Assembly: GCA_021203745.1 (NCBI GenBank) | Contig: JAJQAP010000014.1 | Coordinates: forward strand, 1 to 35,066 | Direction: 5' to 3' | DNA length: 35,066 nucleotides | DNA from: Coprobacillus sp. | GTDB lineage: Bacteria > Bacillota_I > Bacilli_A > RFN20 > CAG-826 | In this document: positions 22,358-30,657 of the stretch, in pieces | Layout: each line of letters starts with the position of its first letter | Numbering within the stretch: the stretch's first letter is position 1 | Notes under the pieces: model-generated | Seen by the model: the letters and a program-made list of their open reading frames with translations, nothing else | What the model was told of the DNA's origin: nothing | The model's database searches: none | Position numbers and translations under genes: made by a program

Positions 22358-25042
22358 ATGCCAGAAAATAATGTTAACTCCTATAAAAGAGGTCTCTATG
22401 TCGCGATAGGTGTTTTTTTGTGGCTTCTTGCGATGGTTTTAATTATTAATATTGGACCTGTTGCTAAAGTTTTATCCTTTATATTCACCTATACCTTTGG
22501 GATTTTAAGTTATGTTATTTATGTTTTGATGCTTGTCGTTGGTTTCTTTTTAATCTTTTTCCAGGATAAGGTAAAGGTTAGCTATCCTTCTAGAGTGGTG
22601 GCCTCTATTGTTTTATTTTTAGGACTCGACATAATTGTTACCGATATATATGTCAGTGTGCTAGATACATCTAGTCTAATTACACTATCAAACTTTACCC
22701 AGTATTTCTCTGATTCTTGCTTTTCTAGTGTAAAGTATATAAGAACCACTGAATTTATTAATCTCTTTAGTGTGGATACCCCATTTGCAGGTGGTTACCT
22801 TGGTTATTTTATCGTTGCCCTTTTAACTAATGTCGGTGGTTATGTTGTATCCTCCCTTCTAATAGTACTCGGAGTGCTTCTCTATTTTGTTCCTAACTTA
22901 AGAAAACTCATAAGACGGAATAGTGAAGTGTCCCCTGAGGGAGAAGATATAGAAATCGACGATAAATCCTTAAAGAAAGAAAAGACCAAGCGTGTCAGGG
23001 TGTCTAACGTCAACGTTGTAAAAGAGGCCAGTGAGGTAGAAGAAGAAGAGATAAGCTATATTCCCACTCAAGGAGAAGGAGTCTTACTTAAACACGCTTA
23101 CTACGATGATGGATCTGCACCTCTCCACGAACAAAGAGGAGGTTTTAGCACCGCTGATGTGCCTTTTATGGATAAAAAGTCTCTCCCTGTTTTAAGCGAA
23201 GAGATAGATTCCCCTAAAGAAATAGAACCAGAAATCTTAAAACCTCAATATAAGGAGCCTGAACCAGTTAGAGAGCAGATTTATGTTGATACCACCTCAA
23301 AAAAAGAAGAGCCAATTAATCTAGAAGAGGAGCAAGACCTATTTGTCTCTTATGATGATGAAGAATTTGAACAAGAGGATATAGAAGAAGAAAAGATTGC
23401 CGCAGTAGAATCTCTTTCTAACTTTAAAGAGAGTGAACCTGAACCTATACAAGAGGCCCCCAATAACGTCTTTATCCCTTCTAGCCAAAAAGAAGAAGAA
23501 GTACCCGTTGTTAATGAAGAGCCAAAGAATGAACTTGAAACACCCGCAAAAAAGAGAATCAATTATATCCCACCTTCTTTAGACTTGTTAAAAGATCGTC
23601 TTTCCTCGTTCGCCGATTCAGGGAATATCCAGATGTCAGAATCGCGCGCCCATATAATCGATGAGAAGATGAAAGAGTTTAGAACGGACGCTCATGTAGC
23701 TTCCTATGTAATAGGACCAACAGTTACAAGATTTAACATTGCGTATGGTCAAAATGTGTCCTACACGAAAGTGGAAAACCTCATTGATGATCTCTCTATT
23801 GCCCTAAATGGGGTCTCCTGTCGTTTTGTTAAGACAGTACTAGGCACTCCTTACTCAGGAATAGAAATCCCAAATGAAAACAAAACTACAGTGGGCTTTA
23901 AAGAAATACTCAAAAAACTCCCTGACCCTAAAGAGCATCCTCTTGCCGTGGGATTTGGAGTTAATGTTGATGGACAAACTATTTGGGCTGATTATGATCA
24001 GTTCCCCCACGCCATTATTGCTGGGACCACTGGTAGTGGTAAAACCGTCTTTGTGGAGTCAATCATTGCCACCCTTATCATGCGTAACTCCCCAGATGAT
24101 GTCAAAATTATGATTGTGGATCCTAAGTTTGTCGATTTAACGAAGTTTGATGGTATCCCACATTTACTCTGTCCAATAATCGCGGATTACTCTCAGGTTA
24201 ATGTTGCCTTTAAGAAGTTAATCGAGGAGATGAATAGAAGATATGAAGTCTTTAGAAATGCGAGAGTGGGGGATATTAAAACCTTTAATAAATACGCGAG
24301 AGCAAATAATTTAGAAACAATGCCCTCAATCTTCGTCTTTATCGATGAGTTTGCAGATCTTGTTGGAGAGATAAAAGAGATCACTAATCTCTGTCAAAGA
24401 CTCGCGCAAAAATCAAGAGCCGCGGGTATATATCTATGTATTGCTACGCAACGTCCTGATAAAAATGTTGTCACCGGTAACTTAAAAGCTAATTTACCGA
24501 CCCATATTGCTTTAAGAACATCTAATGTGACAGATTCTATTACAATACTTGGAGAGAAAGGTGCTAACTACTTACAAGGAAAAGGCGATATGCTCGTTCA
24601 AACTCCTGATGTTAACCAAGGTGACTCGACAAGACTTCAAGGTTGTTTCCTTGATGATGATGAGATATTTGGAATAGTAAACTATCTAAAAGAAAACTAT
24701 AAACCTGATTATGATCCTAACTTCCTCGATTTAGTGGACCATTCGGAAGAGGCCGCTGACGAAGTTGTTAAAGCGGGAGTGTATGGTTCCTCTAACGATT
24801 TAGACGCTGATGGTAAATACAGTGCCATTAAAGAATGGGTCATGGGACTAGACTATGTCAGTATGAGTAGAATCCAGGTGGAGTGGTCAATAGGATTCTC
24901 TCGCGCAAGACGCATCTTTAACCAGCTTGTCAGTGAAGGAATCATTGAGCAAACAAGTGCGACCTCAAATAAAGGGAGTAAGGTTTTAATCCATGAAGAA
25001 GAAGTCGATTATGAAGTAGATAGTGAGGAGGTACTATACTAA
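22358..25042 (+). CDS. ftsK: DNA translocase FtsK/SpoIIIE
   Basis: ATP-driven pump that clears chromosomal DNA from the division septum. 894 residues in the standard order: four or so N-terminal membrane helices (about 12-190), a long acidic linker (about 195-400), then the alpha/beta/RecA motor with Walker A GTTGSGKT (556-563) and Walker B VFIDEFADL (D663, E664), and the C-terminal gamma winged helix (about 830-880, GFSRARRIFNQLVSEGIIE) that reads orienting sequences. FtsK versus SpoIIIE naming is arbitrary here since sporulation genes are not seen. First gene of a long run with acpS (1-base overlap), pullulanase, plsC, a small membrane gene and an HflX-like gene without visible terminators. 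Confidence 0.95.
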   Translation: MPENNVNSYKRGLYVAIGVFLWLLAMVLIINIGPVAKVLSFIFTYTFGILSYVIYVLMLVVGFFLIFFQDKVKVSYPSRVVASIVLFLGLDIIVTDIYVSVLDTSSLITLSNFTQYFSDSCFSSVKYIRTTEFINLFSVDTPFAGGYLGYFIVALLTNVGGYVVSSLLIVLGVLLYFVPNLRKLIRRNSEVSPEGEDIEIDDKSLKKEKTKRVRVSNVNVVKEASEVEEEEISYIPTQGEGVLLKHAYYDDGSAPLHEQRGGFSTADVPFMDKKSLPVLSEEIDSPKEIEPEILKPQYKEPEPVREQIYVDTTSKKEEPINLEEEQDLFVSYDDEEFEQEDIEEEKIAAVESLSNFKESEPEPIQEAPNNVFIPSSQKEEEVPVVNEEPKNELETPAKKRINYIPPSLDLLKDRLSSFADSGNIQMSESRAHIIDEKMKEFRTDAHVASYVIGPTVTRFNIAYGQNVSYTKVENLIDDLSIALNGVSCRFVKTVLGTPYSGIEIPNENKTTVGFKEILKKLPDPKEHPLAVGFGVNVDGQTIWADYDQFPHAIIAGTTGSGKTVFVESIIATLIMRNSPDDVKIMIVDPKFVDLTKFDGIPHLLCPIIADYSQVNVAFKKLIEEMNRRYEVFRNARVGDIKTFNKYARANNLETMPSIFVFIDEFADLVGEIKEITNLCQRLAQKSRAAGIYLCIATQRPDKNVVTGNLKANLPTHIALRTSNVTDSITILGEKGANYLQGKGDMLVQTPDVNQGDSTRLQGCFLDDDEIFGIVNYLKENYKPDYDPNFLDLVDHSEEAADEVVKAGVYGSSNDLDADGKYSAIKEWVMGLDYVSMSRIQVEWSIGFSRARRIFNQLVSEGIIEQTSATSNKGSKVLIHEEEVDYEVDSEEVLY

Positions 25043-25353
25043 TGGCAGTAGGAATTGACTTAGTTAATGTTAATCGTATTAAAGAAGATGAGGCTTTTGT
25101 TAGCCACATTTTAGCGGAAGAAGAAAGAGATGCATATTATAGAAGAAGCGATAAAAAGATATATCTAGCCTCACGTTGGGCCATCAAAGAGGCCTTTATT
25201 AAAGCATTAGGGAAAGGAGTGAGTTACGATAAAATCATCGTCTGTAACGAAGTAAATGGGAAACCCTATATCAAGTATGGGGGACAAGTATATAAGGGTG
25301 TAAGCGTTTCCCACGAAAAGGATTACAGTGTTGCTATCGTAATTGTGGACTAG
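25042..25353 (+). CDS. acpS: Holo-[acyl-carrier-protein] synthase
   Basis: Transfers 4'-phosphopantetheine from CoA to the acyl carrier protein, activating fatty-acid synthesis. 103 residues, shorter than the usual 115-126. Metal-binding Asp in GIDLVNVNRI (D6), the RWAIKEAFIKALGKG motif with E50, and the C-terminal VSVSHEKDYSVAIVIV are all present. It starts in the ftsK stop (TAATG) with GGAGG upstream, so translation is coupled. Lipid genes acpS and plsC share this operon with ftsK, linking membrane synthesis and division by context. Confidence 0.93.
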   Translation: MAVGIDLVNVNRIKEDEAFVSHILAEEERDAYYRRSDKKIYLASRWAIKEAFIKALGKGVSYDKIIVCNEVNGKPYIKYGGQVYKGVSVSHEKDYSVAIVIVD

Positions 25354-25355
25354 CC

Positions 25356-27497
25356 ATGAAAAATTCATTTGCCACCGCCAAACTTATGGACTTGCGTCAC
25401 ATCGCTGTGATGATCTTTACTAACCTTAAAGAAAAGGAAAACTATACCTTCTACCTCAAAAAGGATGATGGAGAAAATAAGATTTTAAGAAAAGGAAGAC
25501 ATATGGCCTCTAACGGGGTCATCATCTACTACCTTAATCTAGATGAAGACTTCCAGTTTGGTCATCAGTATGAAATTAATCTCGATTCTTTCTCTCCTTT
25601 AACAATCGATGTCAGTGACGCGCCAACATTTGCTGAGTTTGACAGTATGTTTACCTATGATGGGGATGATTTAGGGGCTACTTACACTAAAGAGAAAACA
25701 GAATTTAACTTATGGGCCCCAATATCCTTAAACGTGTTTCTAAAAATAGAAAACGATAAAGGAGATTTTGACCTTATTGAAATGAAAAGAACCGATAAAG
25801 GAGTCTATAGACTTACCCTTAAAGGAGATTATCTAGGAAGAAAATACCATTATGTTGTGAATAACTACTCCTATACAAAAGAGTGTAATGATCCTTATGG
25901 AAAAGGGGTTAGTACAAACTCGCTTTATTCAGTAGTGGTAGATACAAATAAGATTGAACAAAGAAAGAAGGTAGCGCTTACCACTAAACTATCTTCCTAT
26001 ACGGAGCATATTATCTATGAAACCCATGTTAGAGACTTTACTGAGCATAAAGGAACGGATATAGTCCATAAAGGAACATATCAAGGTTTCTATGAAGAGG
26101 GGAGAAAAACCTTGCAAGGTAATCCATGTGGACTAGACTATTTAAAGTTTATTGAAGTCACAACCATTCAGCTTCAACCAATCCTCGATTACCAAACTGT
26201 GGATGACAACAATGTAGCAAATGAATATAACTGGGGTTATGACCCAATCTCTTTCTTTAGCCTTGAGGGTTCACTCTCTGAGGATCCTACAGACCCACAT
26301 CTAAGACTAACTGAAGTCAGAGAACTCGTTGATACCTATCATAAAAACGATTTAAGAGTGACACTAGATGTCGTCTATAACCATGTCTATGACTATTTAA
26401 ACTGCGACTTTGAAAAGGTCGTTCCTAACTACTTCTTTAGACGTGGTAATACCGGTTATATTAGAGCGACATCAGGTTGTGGTAATGATTTTGCCTCTGA
26501 ACGTCCAATGGCTAGAAAAGCGATAATTGACTCCCTCCTCTATCTAGTAAAAACCTTTGATTTTGATGGTTTTAGGTTTGATTTAATGGGATTACTTGAT
26601 ATTGACACTATTACACAAGCCTATAAAGAGTGCAAAAAGATTAAACCCGATATTATCTTCTATGGAGAGGGTTGGAGTATGGATCCTGATTATGGAGAGT
26701 ATAGAGCGACTATCTTAAACTCCTATAAACTCGATAATGTGGCCTTCTTTAACGATGCCTATAGGGATATTATTAAAGGACCAACCTCCGACTATAACCT
26801 TTCGATGACTGGATATGTTGGTTCTAACTCTTCTTACCTACCTAGCGTGGTGTATGCCCTTTTTGGAACATGCGTTGATATGGATGGGAATGTCAAAAGG
26901 TTTAAAGATGTAACCCAATCCCTTAATTTTGTGGAGTGTCATGATAACCACACGCTTTACGATAAACTATTTGCCTCTAATCCTGATGATGACGAAGAGA
27001 CTCTCCTTAAAAGAGTGATGCTAGCAAATACCATTGTCGATCTCTCTTATGGTATCCCATTTTTCCATATGGGAGAGGAAGTAGGATTATCTAAACACGG
27101 ACTCGGTAATACCTATAATATTGTGAAAGTGAACAATATGAACTATAAAACAGTGGATGAGCGTTTTGATATGGTGATTAAGTTTAAAACCGTCAATCAC
27201 TTAAGAAGAAACGCCAGTCCTCTCTTTAAAGAAAAAGACATGCCTAAACTCATTAAAGAGTTTGATATAAACTACGATTTATCACCATTAATTATTATCT
27301 CTTCCACTTCCAAAAAGGTTTGTCCTGAAGGAGTTAAAGAAGTAGCAATAATTATTAATAACCAGACTTATGGGACAACATTAACACTAGATGACTGGTT
27401 TATCATCTATTTCCTCAATGGAGGAATCCTTGACTACAAGCAGTGGGTAAAAGAGTTAATTATCCCCCCATTAAGTTATACAATACTATATAAGTAG
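25356..27497 (+). CDS. pulA: Type I pullulanase (GH13, alpha-1,6 debranching enzyme)
   Basis: Hydrolyses alpha-1,6 links in pullulan, glycogen or limit dextrins. 713 residues: N-terminal beta domains including a CBM48-like segment (about 98-170, EFNLWAPISLNVFLKI), then the GH13 barrel with the pullulanase signature YNWGYDP (291-297), LDVVYNHVY, catalytic nucleophile GFRFD (D409), acid/base YGEGW (E438) and HDNHT (D530), and a C-terminal beta domain. No signal peptide, so it is cytoplasmic and probably acts on stored glycogen or imported oligosaccharides. No obvious Shine-Dalgarno; the start lies 2 nt after the acpS stop, suggesting coupled translation. No other glycogen genes are in the window. 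Confidence 0.93.
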   Translation: MKNSFATAKLMDLRHIAVMIFTNLKEKENYTFYLKKDDGENKILRKGRHMASNGVIIYYLNLDEDFQFGHQYEINLDSFSPLTIDVSDAPTFAEFDSMFTYDGDDLGATYTKEKTEFNLWAPISLNVFLKIENDKGDFDLIEMKRTDKGVYRLTLKGDYLGRKYHYVVNNYSYTKECNDPYGKGVSTNSLYSVVVDTNKIEQRKKVALTTKLSSYTEHIIYETHVRDFTEHKGTDIVHKGTYQGFYEEGRKTLQGNPCGLDYLKFIEVTTIQLQPILDYQTVDDNNVANEYNWGYDPISFFSLEGSLSEDPTDPHLRLTEVRELVDTYHKNDLRVTLDVVYNHVYDYLNCDFEKVVPNYFFRRGNTGYIRATSGCGNDFASERPMARKAIIDSLLYLVKTFDFDGFRFDLMGLLDIDTITQAYKECKKIKPDIIFYGEGWSMDPDYGEYRATILNSYKLDNVAFFNDAYRDIIKGPTSDYNLSMTGYVGSNSSYLPSVVYALFGTCVDMDGNVKRFKDVTQSLNFVECHDNHTLYDKLFASNPDDDEETLLKRVMLANTIVDLSYGIPFFHMGEEVGLSKHGLGNTYNIVKVNNMNYKTVDERFDMVIKFKTVNHLRRNASPLFKEKDMPKLIKEFDINYDLSPLIIISSTSKKVCPEGVKEVAIIINNQTYGTTLTLDDWFIIYFLNGGILDYKQWVKELIIPPLSYTILYK

Positions 27498-27504
27498 GAG
27501 TACT

Positions 27505-28290
27505 ATGCTACATTACACGAGAGCAGTTTGTAAGTTTGGTTTTCCCTTTATTGGGGGTTATTTACTCTCGATTAGACCAAGGTGTAAACACGAGGATAAA
27601 CTTAATAACGAGAAGCGTTATAAAAAGGTCCATAAACTCATTAAAAGACTCTCAAAAGACTTAAAAGTGGACTTTATTATTGAAGGAGAAGAAAACATCC
27701 CTAAGGATGGACTAGTCTTATACACTCCTAATCACTTATCTTTTTATGATCCTTTAGCGTTTCTATCCTTCTACGAGAAACCAATTACATTTGTTGCAAA
27801 AACTGAAATCTCTCATTACCCTGTCATTGGAGTGTGTGTCAATTATCTTCGCGGTTACTTTATGGATAGAGAGGATATGAAAGGTTCTTTAAAGGTCATG
27901 AATAATGTTCAGGAGAGACTAGAATCAGGAGATCAGTCTTGGTTTATCTATCCAGAAGGAAAAAGAAATAGAGATCCCCTTCATAAAATGAATGATTTCC
28001 ATTATGGGTCATATCGTAATCCAATGAGAGCGAAAGTCCCAATTGTCCCCGTTGCAATCTATGGGACCTTTAGGGTGTTAAAACTAAGACCCCAATATAA
28101 AAAATACCCGATTTTTGTGAAGTATTTAAAGCCTTTATACCCAGAGGAGTATGAAAATATGACCTCTCAAGAAGTGGCAAAATATTGTCAAGACCAGGTT
28201 CAAAAAGCACTTTCATTTGATATAAGACGAAAAGACGCCGAGTATATGAAAAGTCAATGCAAACATTACAAGACCAATTTAGTGTATTAG
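27505..28290 (+). CDS. plsC: 1-acyl-glycerol-3-phosphate acyltransferase (PlsC family)
   Basis: Acylates lysophosphatidic acid to phosphatidic acid at the membrane. 261 residues with catalytic NHLSFYD (76-82, the NHx4D box), the glycerol-phosphate-binding block EGKRNRD (151-157) and VPIVPVAIYGTF. An N-terminal hydrophobic patch (about 8-22) may associate with the membrane. Shine-Dalgarno TAGGAG; 7-nt gap after the pullulanase gene. The extended basic C-terminus (about 225-261) is somewhat longer than typical. Substrate specificity cannot be read from sequence. Confidence 0.9.
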   Translation: MLHYTRAVCKFGFPFIGGYLLSIRPRCKHEDKLNNEKRYKKVHKLIKRLSKDLKVDFIIEGEENIPKDGLVLYTPNHLSFYDPLAFLSFYEKPITFVAKTEISHYPVIGVCVNYLRGYFMDREDMKGSLKVMNNVQERLESGDQSWFIYPEGKRNRDPLHKMNDFHYGSYRNPMRAKVPIVPVAIYGTFRVLKLRPQYKKYPIFVKYLKPLYPEEYENMTSQEVAKYCQDQVQKALSFDIRRKDAEYMKSQCKHYKTNLVY

Positions 28291-28302
28291 AAAGGAATAG
28301 GT

Positions 28303-28467
28303 ATGGGATTAAAAGACATTAAACTCGAAGAAAGAAGTGAAGACGAACCTAAGTTCAATCGTAAGAATAAGACCGATAGAAGGATAGTTATTATGCTCGT
28401 CTCTATTTTAGCGGTCGTTATTCTCCTTCTCGTCGCGTTTGTTTTAATCTATTACCTCGTTTTATAA
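28303..28467 (+). CDS. 54-residue single-pass membrane protein
   Basis: Missed by a 60-residue cut-off. ATG 28303 with GAAAGGAAT upstream; 54 codons end in TAA, and the next gene's ATG follows directly. The protein has an acidic start (MGLKDIKLEERSEDEP), a basic middle (KFNRKNKTDRR) and a C-terminal helix (IVIMLVSILAVVILLLVAF) ending in YYLVL. The basic-then-hydrophobic order predicts N-in topology with almost nothing outside. Placed between plsC and the HflX-like gene with no gaps, it is almost certainly translated. No family recognised. Confidence 0.75.
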   Translation: MGLKDIKLEERSEDEPKFNRKNKTDRRIVIMLVSILAVVILLLVAFVLIYYLVL

Positions 28468-29664
28468 ATGGCAAAAAAGAGAAAGAGTCTAGAAGGGATA
28501 CTGATTGATCCACGTCTTCCTGGAGATAAGCATTTACGGGTCGCCTATTTTTTAGGCTGTGGAATATGTGATAATCTTATCACCTTCGGAAAACAGTTAC
28601 CCGTATTAGAGGGAGAAGTTATCTTTGAAGATGAAGATATAGAAGCCCTTAGTTATTTAATAAACCGTGAAATCGATAGTGGACAAGACAGTGATTATAT
28701 CCTTCTCTTTGATGTTGATCTCTCTTTATCTAACTATAAACTCATTACAAAGAACTTCCCTTACCCAGTCGCGGATATCTCGATCCTTTTATATAACTAT
28801 TTGATGTCCACAAAGAAAAACGATGCTTATTCTCTTTTACTCATGAAGTTTTATGACATCCTTGAAGAAAGGGATAGACTAAGACATCTAAAAAGAATCC
28901 CACAAAAAGAGTTGAAAGTGGATTTTGAACAGTCGAGTGACGTTAATGACCAGATTAAAGAAGTCTTTTCAAAAAGAGAGAAGAAGTTTCAAAAAGCCCT
29001 CGATAGTGGTTTACCCATAATATCTGTTTTAGGCGCAGGTGCGACTTCTAAGCATATAGTCTCCTATCTATTAACACACTTTGAGTTCCCGTTAGAAGAG
29101 ACGTATTTCCGTCATGAGTTTGATTCTAGGCTCTCTTTAATTAATAACTACCAGTACCCTTCTTTTTATCTTCATAACGCTCTTCCGTTTACCACTAACG
29201 AATGTAAATACTACGACCAGTGCTTTGCGCCAATGTATGAGGAAATGGGTTATGCCTCTCTTTATATCGTTGTCGTTGATGCCTTCCAAGAAGACTATGA
29301 TGAAAGACTAAAAAAGTACGATAATTACATCAAATCGATTGCAAAAAGGAAAGATTATAAGATAATTCATCTTTTAGATGAAGATGAGTTTGCCCCTTCC
29401 CAACTTTCTCGTCTTCCTCGTGTTAATGAATATATTACCGATATAGGAGATTCTCTAGATAAGGAAGAAGTGCTCTCTTTTATCTTTGAGAGTATCTATG
29501 AAGATTGGAAAGAAGTAACCCTTTTATTACCATACGAAATTGATATTAACGCCTTTCGAAAAGAAAACTATGTTAAGAGTGTTGAAGAAACAAAAAACGG
29601 CCATCTCATAACCTGCCGTCTTAACCCATTAAATCAGGATAAATATAAAGATTATTTACTCTAA
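28468..29664 (+). CDS. HflX-like protein with ablated GTPase motifs
   Basis: 398 residues that follow the HflX layout end to end. The N-terminal domain (about 8-140) has DYILLFDVDLSLSNYKLITKNF matching the family's 'aDlvifDdeLSpsQ.rNLek' strand and a DxxxLLYxYL segment. A helical linker (about 131-180, EERDRL...FSKREKKFQKALDSGLP) matches the HflX coiled coil and 'SGLP'. Then VLGAGATSK (187-195) takes the place of P-loop GYTNAGKST, VVVDAFQEDYDERL the place of 'VVDASDPDYEEQ', and the C-terminal LLPYEIDINAF...VEETKNGHLITCRLNP the HflX end domain. G1 keeps Lys195 but loses Gly and Ser/Thr, and the G3 (DTVGF) and G4 (NKxD) motifs are absent. Probably a non-hydrolysing ribosome-associated relative (inference). 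Confidence 0.6.
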   Translation: MAKKRKSLEGILIDPRLPGDKHLRVAYFLGCGICDNLITFGKQLPVLEGEVIFEDEDIEALSYLINREIDSGQDSDYILLFDVDLSLSNYKLITKNFPYPVADISILLYNYLMSTKKNDAYSLLLMKFYDILEERDRLRHLKRIPQKELKVDFEQSSDVNDQIKEVFSKREKKFQKALDSGLPIISVLGAGATSKHIVSYLLTHFEFPLEETYFRHEFDSRLSLINNYQYPSFYLHNALPFTTNECKYYDQCFAPMYEEMGYASLYIVVVDAFQEDYDERLKKYDNYIKSIAKRKDYKIIHLLDEDEFAPSQLSRLPRVNEYITDIGDSLDKEEVLSFIFESIYEDWKEVTLLLPYEIDINAFRKENYVKSVEETKNGHLITCRLNPLNQDKYKDYLL

Positions 29665-30210
29665 ACTTAAGCCTCGTCGTTTGAGCTCTGCAACATACTC
29701 AGTATAAATTTGGTATGTGACCTGTTCGACGTTTTGAGTTTGAGAATTAACCACAAAATCGACTGTGGCAATTTGAGTAGGATCAAAAGCGGTTCTATCG
29801 TGGATGATCCTCTTTTTTGCGTCTTCGTTATTATCTCCTCTTATCATCATTCTTTCAAATCGTGTGGCTTCATCCGTTTGAAGAAAAAAGGTGATTATTG
29901 AAGGATCATTTAAGGCGATATAACTTCTTAAGCCTTTTGGATCAATAACCACACATTTATTTAATGAGATTCCTGATTTTGTACTTCCGTAGTAGTTATC
30001 GTTAAAGACGGTATACTCGACGAATTCATCATTAGATATCATCTGGTCAAACATCTCTCTAGTCACAAAGAAATAATCCACGCCATCGATTTCACCCACT
30101 CTCTTAGGTCTTGTCGTCGTGGTTATTACTTTTGTAATTCCATACTTAGAAGCAAGTAGTTTTGCTACTTCTGTTTTACCACTTGCACTTGCGCCTGCTA
30201 GAACAACCAT
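29656..30210 (-). CDS. gmk: Guanylate kinase-like protein
   Basis: Expected reaction: ATP + GMP to ADP + GDP. 184 residues, slightly short (usual ~205). P-loop GASASGKT (6-13), the GMP-binding TTTRPKRVGEIDGVDYFFV, EFVEYTVFNDNYYGS and the lid region with RMMIRG are all recognisable; the normal GPSGxGKS becomes GASASGKT. It may be the housekeeping Gmk or a diverged paralogue. Its 3' end overlaps the HflX-like gene tail to tail by 9 bp, so no terminator separates the convergent transcripts. Upstream on the minus strand is a -10 TATAAT (30237-30242). Confidence 0.85.
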   Translation of the reverse strand: MVVLAGASASGKTEVAKLLASKYGITKVITTTTRPKRVGEIDGVDYFFVTREMFDQMISNDEFVEYTVFNDNYYGSTKSGISLNKCVVIDPKGLRSYIALNDPSIITFFLQTDEATRFERMMIRGDNNEDAKKRIIHDRTAFDPTQIATVDFVVNSQTQNVEQVTYQIYTEYVAELKRRGLSLE

Positions 30211-30220
30211 TTTTAGTGTT

Positions 30221-30242
30221 TCTCTTGTATAAGAGAATTATA
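30221..30242 (-). promoter_or_regulatory. gmk-like -10 box with start-site hairpin
   Basis: Minus-strand TATAAT (30237-30242) precedes an inverted repeat TCTCTT-GTAT-AAGAGA (30221-30236) that covers the predicted start site. No strong Shine-Dalgarno precedes ATG. Confidence 0.4.
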
Positions 30243-30282
30243 CACATTTTTACGTTGTAAAATAAATTTTTTTTCATTTTTT

Positions 30283-30316
30283 AGGAAATTTTTCCTTTAA
30301 CTCGTCTACTTATAGT
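30283..30316 (+). promoter_or_regulatory. Tad-like operon promoter with inverted repeat over the -35 position
   Basis: A -10 TATAGT (30311-30316) has no -35 match. The place where a -35 would lie (30288-30294) is covered by the inverted repeat AGGAAA-TT-TTTCCT (30283-30296), a candidate operator or activator site. AGGAGG follows at 30321-30326. Confidence 0.4.
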
Positions 30317-30333
30317 AATTAGGAGGAAAAAAT

Positions 30334-30657
30334 ATGATTAAAAAAAATCACACACAACTAACTAGTGATGTAAAAGAAATTGCCACTCTCTATTTCTATT
30401 ATCAGTATAAGTTAAAGCACTCTCATGGACTTGGATCCACCAACTATGAAGAGTATCAGCAGACAGTGGATCGTATCGATTTAGCTTTCTCCTATTTAGA
30501 GGAGGATGAAAAAGACATCATTAATAACGAATTCTTTTATCAATCCTCACCAGATTGGTGGGAACTTACTTACTCAAAAGCGGAGTTTAATCGTAAAAAG
30601 GATTTAGCGATGAGTAAGTTTATTAACTATTTTGTTTCAGGAGGTATGGCATGTTAA
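30334..30657 (+). CDS. Small helical protein, possibly sigma-70 region 4/ArpU-like
   Basis: 107 residues, all helical in character. Residues about 45-100 (VDRIDLAFSYLEEDEKDIINNEFFY...WWELTYSKAEFNRKKDLAMSKFINYF) loosely follow the pattern of ArpU/RinA-type sigma region 4 proteins: a 'L.eeEr.II...yf' helix, a Trp-x-Ile/Leu turn, then a serine-led recognition helix and a basic C-terminal helix. Strong Shine-Dalgarno AGGAGG. First gene of the Tad-like operon; the next ATG is inside its end (7-nt overlap). It could be the operon's own regulator, but the HTH assignment is weak and a structural role is possible. Confidence 0.4.
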   Translation: MIKKNHTQLTSDVKEIATLYFYYQYKLKHSHGLGSTNYEEYQQTVDRIDLAFSYLEEDEKDIINNEFFYQSSPDWWELTYSKAEFNRKKDLAMSKFINYFVSGGMAC

